This document shows, piece by piece, positions 49,501-61,072 of a DNA stretch of 64,000 nucleotides. A program made the translations under genes and the position numbers. The stretch is from Diphasiastrum complanatum (Eukaryota > Streptophyta > Lycopodiopsida > Lycopodiales > Lycopodiaceae), in the NCBI GenBank assembly GCA_029204225.1, contig CM055109.1:26480178-26544177 (forward strand). The letters run 5' to 3'. Every line of letters begins with the position of its first letter. Position 1 is the first letter of the stretch. The notes under the pieces are model-generated. The model was given only the letters and a program-made list of their open reading frames with translations, did not search any database and was not told the origin of the DNA.

Positions 49501-52500
49501 CCTAGGTGACCGTGCCTTGTCCACGGGTGTCAAGAATGCCCTAGGTAATGGTTAAGGGGGTTTAGTGTTTCCACTTGGCTCAAAATTGACCTTTTCAGAA
49601 TCGTAAGAATTGGCATGAATCGTGGTTCTGAACCGGGCCCCTCCCAAAAGAATCGGAAAGAATCGCAATTTTTTTGATGTAATGCTAGAAAACATGTGAA
49701 GTAATATCTATAATATCTAAATACTAGATTGCTACTGAATACATGCAATTAAAGCTGAAACTAAATTAGTGTTCACCGTTCATAGAAAATTAAAATTAGA
49801 ATCGTGATACCACCATCAATGATCACACATCAGTAGCATGTACATACTACAATATAGGTAGTAATTACAATATAGGTAGTAATTACTAAGTTGTAGGTAG
49901 TGTCAGTGAGCAATTACTAGTAAGCTAAGTACATTGGATAACCGTTTGAACTTTGAATCAAAATTTAAAAATTACAACTTACATAATACATTGAAAAGCA
50001 AAATCAAATAGCATTTGAGCGGACAATGAAGTTATGAATTGTATATTGAAAACCGAATAGTTGGTATCAAACTATACACATGTCACAAATAATACATATG
50101 ATATCAAAATGAGCTGAACAGTTAATGACAAATGGTGAATCCAAAGTCATGACTCATGAGTCAACTGTAGTCTATTGTGTGTCATAACGATGTACTAGTA
50201 GAATCTAGGTAAACCGTGAAATATCAAGTCGACCTAGATTCTAGACTATGACCTATAATATAAATCTAGAGATTAGGTCCTCCTCCTGGTCGTCCTAGTG
50301 GGGGGTGGCATCGTAGCCTCCTACACATCCTCCTCCTCCTCCTCATCATCATCCCCAGCCTCTGTGAGGCCTCATCAGAAGAAGACCCCTGGCTCTAATA
50401 GTCGCTCTCCTCAATCTCCTCGATAGAGCTATGGAAGCTGCCCTTTGAATGTTGCTGTCGAGCAGCGGCAACCTGAGTCTGTTGTGATGCACCTCGAGTC
50501 ACAAGTCCTGCACATAGAGATTTCAGCTATTAGAAATTACCCATTCTCCAAAATCAAACTTTGAAGACTCAAGACCTAGGAGATGACCTAGATAGTAGAT
50601 ACTAGAATCTAGATAGTACATACTACAATCTTGAAACTTTTGATTGAAATACAGGACCCAAGTAATCAAACTTCAATTACCAAGCAAGGCTCAATCCTCA
50701 AGCCTACCCAATTGTGCAACAAACTCGCGATGCAAGAGGGCATATATATATTCCTTCTCCTTTGACCTAGATGGTAAATCAGGAACCTTGGCGATGTCGA
50801 TCTCGTCAGGGTTTACCTAAAGTTTAAACAGTCCACATATCCACGATTAGTGCTAAAACTCACATGTGACAAATTCACAAATTACAAATGGTTCATAAAT
50901 CATCAAAGTTCAAACTGCAATTTTGTGACAGAGCCTCAGAAGTGGCCACAACATGTTAGATGTTTTACTTAAGGTAAGAGTGTTTGACATCGTAAGCAAA
51001 CCATCTAACTGAGGAGAAAGTGTGTTAGGCTTATGTCAGCAGTCCATTCCCTGTCTACACTAATGGATAAATGGCTTCATAAATCCTAGTCTAATTTTTT
51101 TTTGGCATAGACTGCAAGTAGTTTCAATATAAATGAAGGCAGCAGATAGAAGGCTGCATGCTGCTCCTTTTTTTCATTATATCTTAGTTAAAATAGCCAT
51201 GATCGACTTATACAGTGCTTTCTTATTTCGACGACACCACGTGTGCTTAGTTCTAGAGTTATCGGGCCATCTTTCTTTTACGAGCCCTTTGAGTGTTTTT
51301 AAGGAACTTATCTTTGTACTTACGAGGAAGTTGAATATACAGTTTGAGGAGAGCAATTCTGTGTTCTTGTTGCACTTGACGTTGTGCTGTGGTGATTGAT
51401 CCGGTCGGGTGTTTTCAATTGTGTTTTCTTAACTTGGTATCAGAGCCCTTGGTGGCTTGAATCACCAGACAAGAACAAAGAGCTGCGAATTCACGACGTT
51501 TTGTTGGCTAGGAAGCACAAAACTGAGTCTGTGGAGATTCGTGGAACGGCTCAAAACTGTAAAAAGGATTCAGAGACAGGGAATTGTTGGTTGAATCAGA
51601 AAGCAAGCAAAGTTTGAAGCTGAAAAATTCTTCTGGAGCGTTGTTTGGCGTTTGCGATTGGTTTGAATCCAATCAAATACCGTTTGAAGAGCGGTTTGGA
51701 GCAGAAGATAGCCTGCAGTAGGGCAACCTCAGCCAGTTAGGAGCTGCAAAGGAAAGCTCAGGGAAAGCCTGAGTAAAGCCCAAGATATTCTTCTCTTCAA
51801 AATTGCTAGGGTTTCAAAGGACAAAATCTGGGATATCTCCTTGTAGGAGGTCGTTTTCAAAGCTGTGAGATGCTGTGAATGGGCGCCTTGGTAGCGCAAT
51901 TCAGCAGTAGGGAGGCCGCGACTGGCCGTGGAGAAGGAAGGCAGCCAATTCGATCCATTTGGAGCTGCAGCCTGTGAAGGAGAGAGAAGAACTCCATCGT
52001 AGAGAGAGAAGAGGAGGAGAGGTCGCGGGAACTCTCGTGCGCGCAATCTAGCTTGCCAGCTAGCGGCCCGAAGTGCTCAGTGCTTCGAAGGCCTTTGATC
52101 AACGCACAAGAGCGTGGACAGCCGTCCGATCTCGATTCACACAGATCGACTATGGTTATTTCACAACAGGTGGGTCGTTGGATCTAAAGGATCCGTTGGA
52201 TTGAAGTGAAAAAACTCTGAAGGGGTCTGAAGTGCAAAGTGCATTGCAGCTTCATTAAAAATCTTCAAACTGAAAAAATTGTTGGGTCCCAAGTTTTTGA
52301 AGGGTGAAGTTTCTTCACACTGAAGAAACAGTTCAAAAACCCAAATTTCCCTTATTTTCACCTCCTTTAGCCTATTTTGGCCAAACGAAAGGCTATAGCC
52401 TCCAAACAAAGGGCACCCTGACTGTACCTGCAAGTACGGTATACCAAAACAGAGTGATTGCCGTGGAGAAAGTGTTCGAAGCGCGCCAGAAGTGATTTTA

Positions 52501-55500
52501 CCATTCCACTGGGCAAGAAGCTGGGAGTTGGTGACGAGAAGCATTTTGGAAAACGACGCCAGTTTGGCTTTCAATTTGGCGAAAGAGCGGCGAGTGGCCT
52601 GGTAAGCTAAAAATTGCAGGTCAATATTATCGATTTCTGACATCACGGTTGGCTCCAGCATACACTTTATAGCCTACAGGTGAAGTTTTAAGCAGTTCGG
52701 AGATGGCAAATATCAATGAGGCAATTTTGGGCGATGCAAGCAAACTTGATGGGGCTTCTAACTACAACATCTGGAAATTCAAAATGAAGAGCATTTTGAT
52801 GGAGAAAGAGTTGTGGGAAATCGTGGCAGGTATTGAAGTCCGGCCAAATACCACTCCAGGTGACATAAGGGCCTTTGATAAAAAGGCACAGAGAGCATTG
52901 TCCTTGATCAATCTTTCAGTGAAAGACCATGTGATCACTCACATAAGTGATGCCACGACGGCTAGGGGAGCTTGGGAAGCTCTTAGAATGCAATTTCAAA
53001 CTTGCAATCCAACTCGAGCCATGTTCTTGAAGTCGAGATTGAACACAGTAAGGATGGAAGAAAGTGAATCAGTGGGATCCTTCTTCACCAGGATAAAGGA
53101 GCTGAGAGATCAACCTGTGGCGATTGGAGAACCAATCAGAGATATTGAATTGGTACATACCACAATGAGCGGTGTCTCGGAAGGGCTACAAATGTTTGTG
53201 AGCGGCATTGCTTCGAGGGAGAGGTTGCCTACTTTTGAAGACTTCCACGGAATCATGTTGCAAGAAGAGCAGCGTCGCGAAGTGGTGAAGTCAAGGCAAA
53301 CCCCACAGGAGGATCAAGCCTTGCTTGCTAAAGTCAAGCAGAAAGGATGGAAAAGGATTCCTAAGAAATCCAAGGATGATGATGACGAAGGAGAGTCGTC
53401 ATCAAACGGGAAAAAGAAGAAGAAAGACAAATGTTACTATTGCCACAAACCGGGTCATTGGGCACGCGAGTGTTATAAGAAGAAAACAGACATAAAGGCG
53501 GGAAAAGTGACTCAACAAGGAAACATTGCCGAAGATGATGGAGAAGATGACGAGACAAGTGTCTTCTCATCGGCATTGGCATCCCAAGTTGATGATGGTG
53601 CCAGATGGTTCATAGACTCAGGCGCCACAAGGCATATGATCGGGAAACGTGATTGGTTTGAAAAATTCTCACCAATCCATGATGGGGATAAGGTCACTCA
53701 AGCCAATGGAGAGGAATGCTAGATACAGGGTGTGGGCAATGTACCTGTGCAGTTTCCTGATGGCAAAATTAAAAACATCCCTAATGTACTTTATGTTCCT
53801 GGACTCAAAAAGAGTTTGCTTTCTGTTGGTGTAATGGCAAATCAACATCTTAAAGTTGAATTTGTCAAGGATGGATGCCTTATGAAGGATACGAACCACA
53901 ACCACAAAGTGGTGGCGAAGGGTTATAGAGATAGTAACTGTGGCCTTTATAAATTGGATGCTGCAAAACCAGGTGAATATGGTTTGGCTATCTCAACAGC
54001 ATCTCAATCCGAGTTGTGGCACAAAAGACTTGGTCATTTGAACTATGGGAGCTTGAGATTGATGGCGAAGCTGAAGATGGTAATAGGGTTATCGGCATTG
54101 CAGGATGATCATCATGCAATATGTGAAGGATGCATCATGGGAAAGCATCACAGAGAGACATTCAAGAAAGGTGGAGCTGCAAGAGCTAAGAAACCGCTGG
54201 AACTAATTCACAGCGATCTGTGCGGCCCAATGAAGACCATGTCATTGGGGAAAGCATATTATTTTATGACTTTCATAGATGATTACTCTAGGAGGACATG
54301 TATTTATTTCTTGAAGAAGAAATCTGACGCTTTTGCTCGCTTCAAGGAGTTCAAGACTTTGGTAGAGAACCAACTAGATGCACGCATCAAAGTGCTAAGA
54401 TCTGATAGAGGGGGCAAATACAAATCTGATGATTTTGAAGACTTTTGCAAAGAACACGACATTAAAAGACAATTCACACAGTCACACACGCCGCATAGTA
54501 ATGGTGTAGCTGAAAGGAAAAACAGAACTATTATGGAGAGTGCATGCTCCATGATGAAGCAAATGGGCTTGACCGATTCACTTTGGTCGGAAGCGTGCAG
54601 TGCGGCAACGTTCTTGCAAAACAGGAGCCCTACAGTTGCGGTTCCAAATGTGACTCCTGAAGAAGCATTTACTGGAGTAAAGCCAAAAATCGACAAGTTT
54701 CGTGTCATTGGATGTAAAGCCTATGTACATGTGCCAAAGGAGGAGCGAAAGAAACTTGATGCCAAAGCAATCAAGTGTATCTTAGCCGGTTCGCATAGGT
54801 ATGAAGATGAAGACCATGCAAGTGGTGAAAGCATCAAGAGACTTCCCACAATTCTGGAGGAAGAAAATGAAGAAGATGCTCCACAAAATGATGCACGTGA
54901 AGACGAAAGTCGAGAGGGCGAGTATGAAAGAACACCACCTATTCAAGAGCCTAGGGGGAGGTACTTGCCAATAGGAGCAATAAAGGAGAAACCGGTTGGA
55001 AGTAAGAGACATTACTTGGACACTCCTTGGGATACGTACTCTCCACGTAGTGTATCACCTGAATCTAACATACCAAAATGGTATGAAAAGATCATGAAGG
55101 ATGCAAAGCTAAATCAAACAGGATCTAGCACACAAAGTGAAGTGAGAAGATCAACACGGGAAAGGAAGTCTCCCGATCTTTATCATGTGAACTATGCCCT
55201 AATGACTGACATTTTGAAGTGTCAAGAGCCATCAACCTTTGATGAGGCAAAAGATCACAAAGAGTGGCAAAGGGCAATGGAAGAAGAGATAGAATCCATC
55301 CACAGGCATGATACATGGGAGTTGGTTGATCTACCACTTGGAAAGAAACCCATTGACAACAAATGGGTGTTTAGAACAAAGTTTCATGCGGTTGGCACAA
55401 TAACAAAGTATAAGGCACGCCTAGTAGTGAAGGGTTATGAGCAAAGCAAAGGAATTGACTATGAAGAGACATTTGCTCCAATGGCTAAGTGGACTACGCT

Positions 55501-58500
55501 ACGCCTTATCATTGCCTTAGCATCTCATTTTGGGTGGAAGATCCATCAAATGGATGTGAAGTCTGCATTTTTGAATGGTGACTTAGAGGAAGAAGTTTAC
55601 ATGGTCCAACCGTAGGGCTTCATGGCAAAAGGGCAAGAACAGAAGGTATGTAAACTACACAAAGCACTTTATGGCCTTAAGCAAGCGCCACGCGCATGGA
55701 CACATTGACAATTACTTTCTTTCACATGGATTTGTAAGAACAAATTCAGATCCAAACCTTTATGTTCTTATAAATGATGACAACATTGCCTTGATTGTAC
55801 TTTACGTTGATGATATCATTATCATTGGCAATGATGAGAACCTCACTCGTTCTATCAAAGCCAACTTATGCAAGCAATTTGAGATGACAGGTTTAGATCT
55901 TATGCACTATTGCTTGGGTGTCGAAGTATGGCAAACTAGCAGTGATATCAGGTTATGTCAAAACAAGTATGTAGGCGAGATATTGGAGAGATTTCACATG
56001 ACAGAGTGCAAACCTTCCATCACCCCTTGCGAAGTTGGTAAGAAATCATCTCGTATTGATGATAGTGCACATGTTGATGCTATAGTTGAATATACAGTTT
56101 GAGGAGAGCAATTCTGTGTTCTTGTTGCACTTGACGTTGTGCTGTGGTGATTGATCCGGTCGGGTGTTTTCAATTGTGTTTTCTTAACTATCTTTCTCTT
56201 GGGTAATGCATTGTAGGTTCTTGAGGTTCTTGGTGTGCACTTTACCTTCTTCCTCTTTCCATGCTGCATGACTTTACTAGCCCAAGAGCCAGAATTCTCC
56301 ATCTCTTTCTAGCTTGAAGCTGGACTGACTTCATCTTTCTAGGAGAAAGACAATCAAGGTGAGCTTGATCAGAGCTGGTGTAAAATGAAAGGATAATGTC
56401 CTCATATCTACTCAGAACTACTGCGCCCAAAGATCCTGTGTCTTTGGCCCTGCAGAGTATGCAACTTTCCAATTCCCACGGAACTATGAAGGCTTGAATT
56501 TGTAGCCTGTGGGATGAGAAATACAATATAGAGACAATTAAGTTTTATGAAGAGCACAGAAACTGAACCAAGCAGTCTTGTGTTTTGAATACTATTGGCA
56601 TCAGAAGGGGACGTGTGTGTTTGTTCATTATCAGGAAGTTTCTGATCCACAAACTGAGAATGGTTCAATCTAGGAAAATTTGAATTCTATTTCTTTTTAG
56701 CTAGCTAGTTGGTCATAACTGTAAGTCTTACATTTGCTGTTTCCTCAGGGATTCCATTGGCAGTTTTTGTATTCATGGGCCCAGTGCTTGCTTGATTTTA
56801 TAGCATTTCTACTTGATCCCGTCAATGTCTCACTTGAAGTACATAACTGGCTAGAGGAGGGCCCTATAATGTTGGCAATCAAAATATGGCCATGTAAGGT
56901 TATTATATTGGGCGTTTTGTCATTTGAAGGATAAGGTACTTGTGAATATATTGGGGAGACACTGGAGAAGATGCTCAAACTAAGTAAATCATTCGATTGG
57001 AGATAGGAGGTCATTATATTCGGTGTTTGAAATTCTGGAAGTTTAGATGCTTAAAATATCAATTGAAGGATAACCTATTTGGAATGTATTGTAGAGAGAA
57101 TGCAGAAGTAAGCCCAGTTTATTCAAACTAGCATGGTGAAACTAAGTAAATCATTTGATTGGAGGTATGGGCCTCATACATGACTCGAGCAGCGAGCCAA
57201 TATGATTAAGATTCCACAAAGGTTACTGGTACAAGGTGTGAAGAACCATCAATATTTGTTCTTGATTAACTCTCCTTGCACTGGCTCATCCAGACAATAG
57301 AGAAACTCTTTGCTTATCATTTCAAGGTTATACTTTTAATATGTGAACAATGATGATGTGATGGATAGATGTATTCTATACCCTGTTAGACCAATGCAAG
57401 TGCCATTACTTCTCTTGAGAAAGCCGAAGGTTCCTTAGCCTGTCATGTGTATCTTATCAATTCTATCACAAGTAGGCTGCACCATATCTCGTGCCATTTG
57501 CAGTAAAGAATCATCAGAGGCTTGATGAACAAAAACATGGTATGAATGATTGAAACTGATGTCTTCTCCTTTTTGGCAGAAGTTATGATCTGATGTTTGG
57601 AAATTGCACCACTACAATGATACCAAGGGAATTCGAAGATAATCAGTAAGGAGCCTTTGCAGAAAAGATGAAATTCATAATATTATGTAGGGATCTCCTA
57701 AAAGGATCAGATGTCTACAGTCTCAGCTACTGAGCGATATGTCTGCTGTTTGTTTCTAACCTTCTCAATGACATTTCCATCAAGAAAAGTACAGGTTAAA
57801 AAAAGACCACCTCTCTATTGTAGATGGTGGTCTTCTTCATACGTCCTCTCTAGTGTTTGAAGGAACTCAAGAATGTATAAGGCCGTAACCTACGTATTTT
57901 AAGGTGGTGTTGATCAATTGCAGAAGCACCTGTCATCTCATTCTGGAGGATAAAGATCAATTGTAGAAGCACCTGTCATCTCATTCTGGAGGATAAAGCA
58001 TGAATTCTTTTAGTTGATTGCTTGAGCTATTGGTGGGACCTAACAATTTCAGCTTCTACTGGGTCTCTTTATGCTTTTCTTGAGTTCCCTTCTCCTTTAC
58101 ATCTCTGTAGAAGTGAATTCATCTTGCATACAACTTTACAAGACAGTAACTCTTTTTGTTGATTATTTCAGGTGCCAGCTCTGATAAAGTATCGTGCAGA
58201 TCCTAAGACCGTTGTATCTGTAATTCTAGGGGGAGGTGCTGGAACACGTTTGTTTCCTCTAACCAAGAGAAGAGCAAAGCCTGCTGTAAGGAAGCGGTGA
58301 CATTATAGACTGTTTACTTTCAATGTATTCATCTTAGAAAACTTGCATTCTGCCCTTGTAGTTTCTTGGAATGTGCAGTGTGTGCATGACAATGTTAAGT
58401 GGTCTGTGTTAGGTAGTTGTCACAGGAAACTGAACTATAGATATGGTATGCACTTACTTTGTGTTTAGGAATCCAACATAGGATAGAAAAGTTGTATCAA

Positions 58501-61003
58501 CTAGTCATCATGTCCATTGTGAAAAAAGAGAAGCAGCTCAGTTTTATTTGCTAGAAGTTTTTGGAGAAGCAAACACCACAAGAATCTTATAGGAGCTTGA
58601 TGGACATATTATGATTACCTCATTAGTGGATTGCTTTTTGAAATCAGGTACCAATTGGGGGAGGCTATAGGCTGATTGATGTACCAATGAGCAATTGCAT
58701 CAATAGTGGTCTTAACAAAGTGTTTATCCTCACTCAATTCAACTCAGCGTCTCTTAATCGACATCTTGCCCGCACATACAACTTTGGAAACGGAATCAAC
58801 TTCGGTGAAGGTTTTGTTGAGGTACTTCAAGAGCCTATCTATTGGTAAATTCAAACAGATGCATTCTATGCTATTAGATTCGAGATACGACAAAAGATAT
58901 GCTCTTGACATATGGGATTAACTCCTAAAAATCCTCGTCAATTTCTCCAAAGAGCCTAAGTATAGAAACATAAGTTGCCTTCTAGGAGTTGCTGTACAAC
59001 TTTTGTGGTTTCCTTATATTGACCTATAAAAAATGTGATAACTGCAAATGCTGATGGCATAATCTTTATTAATTGATTCAATTTAGAAACTTCGTGGGTA
59101 TCTTTATGTCTTTCTTGGTCTTATGTACCTTTGCATTCCAGGTTTTGGCTGCCACTCAAACACCTGGCGAAGCTGGAATGAACTGGTTTCAAGGAACTGC
59201 TGATGCTGTGCGTCAATTCACATGGTTATTTGAGGTGTGCACAGTGTGGCAAGGCCAAATGAGAAACTTAAAAGCAGTGAGAAGATTTTTATATCTAGAC
59301 AATGATAGCTGTACATTACTCTTCATTCGTGACTGGTAGATTTTGCTGCAAAGGGATTGCCTTTTGAACTTGGACTTGCTATTCTGTTTAATTTTAACAG
59401 GATGCAAAGAACCAGAACATCGAACACATTCTTATTCTCTCAGGAGACCACCTATATCGAATGGATTACATGGACTTTGTGCAGGTCAGAATCACTGTAG
59501 TTCCGACAAGAAAAGTTCTAGCTTAATTTTGGAAAATAACAAATATCCATTAAGATCCTTGAGGATCTGTTGCACATAGTTTCACCATATGCTGCTTGTT
59601 ACAAGTGACCTTTTCTGTCAAGGATCAATTCTTGAAATTTTTTAATCGAGGTTTGCATTTTTCAACTTGCAGAAGCATAAAGATTCTGGGGCCGATATCA
59701 CCATCTCTTGTATTCCAATGGATGACAGGTATTTCTGGCTTCTGTACAAATTCAATAAGCTCACTACAGAGGTTGATACTGGGTATGGCTTTTTAAGCTA
59801 GGTACAACCTCCCTCTACCTGCACTTTGGTGCACTCATGGGCTTGTGAGTCAACTATCCCATTTACACTTTAATTCACTAATAGAACAGAAAAATACAAC
59901 CTAGACTATGCCCATGCTTTTGAAATGATAAGTCGTGAGCATGCTGGTGTCCATAGCAGTTTGATGTGTCTAAGACACAAAGGAAGGAACAAAGTTTAGT
60001 AATGTCTTTAAGGTACCAAAAATAGTGCATGAGGCCAAAAGAGTATGTATTTCCACATTAATGTCTCTGTAACACGAAAAGAGAATGTATGATGAATTTA
60101 TTGGTGCCACTTGGCTCTGCAATGCAAAGCCTCTCTACGACTCTGCAGAGAAGTAAAACGGATTATCAAGGTGGTTGTATCCCTAGTGGTCCTCCATGTC
60201 GCATCTAGTCCATCCGTCCTGTGACCTAATGTGGTATCAAGGAATTGCTTAGCTTCCGCAATGTCATCCCGTGTGTCCGGTATCCCTCGAACTCTGATGT
60301 TGTGAGCTTTTTGCTCTTTGGCTTTTTCTTCTGAGACGGTGGCTGAATGACTGAAGATATGGGAGTGCCTGGCTTGGCACCTTTCTTCAATACTAAGCCC
60401 AAGAAAGGGTCTCTTTTTTTTGTTTCTCGATCCTATCTTCCAATTCCCGTATCATCGTGGTAGTTGACTCGAAGGCTGCAGCCTGTTTGGTTAGTTGCTC
60501 TAGTGATGCAATCTTGGACTGCAACAGGCTCTTTTCAGTGACCAAAGATGAGACTATATCTCTCAGCTGTGAAATTTCTTGCTTCAACGTATGGAAATCA
60601 GCTTTAAACTGATCAATCTCCCAAGAAGTGAAGAGTTCGGTCGATTTAGAAGGGGTGTATGGAATGTTTGTTGTAGGTGATGGCTCTCGAAAAGCAGAGG
60701 AGCTGGCAGCAGATGTGGAGGAGGACAGCAGAACGGGAAGGAACCCGGCGGACTGAGGAGGACCAGTAGATCGATCAGAAGAGGCAGGAACATCTGCAGG
60801 GGAGGCAGGAGCATTATAAGAGTACCAGCGTCTTGCTGCAGTGCCGCTGCTGCTGCAACAGACCGGGTGGGGGCAGCGCTGATGCTGCAACAGTCTGGGT
60901 GGAGGGGGGGCTCTGTTTTGGAGCCATCCTGGCGATGGAAAGAGGTCGGTGGAGTGACAGAGGCAGGGAGCAGTGGAGCGCGGATCTAGGGCGCCACCAT
61001 AGC

Positions 61004-61072
<69 letters not shown>

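Noticed and set aside
50954-51434. Search for a target-site duplication of the copia element
   Set aside because: The bases before 50954 and after 56189 do not match; the exact LTR start is uncertain, so no TSD is claimed.
51435-51446. TGGTATCAGAGC considered as part of a tRNA-Met gene
   Set aside because: It is the primer-binding site complementary to a tRNA 3' end; no cloverleaf surrounds it here or at 36808-36819.
52161-52661. 166-residue minus-strand ORF in the copia leader
   Set aside because: Lies in the untranslated leader between primer site and gag, with no motif; likely chance.
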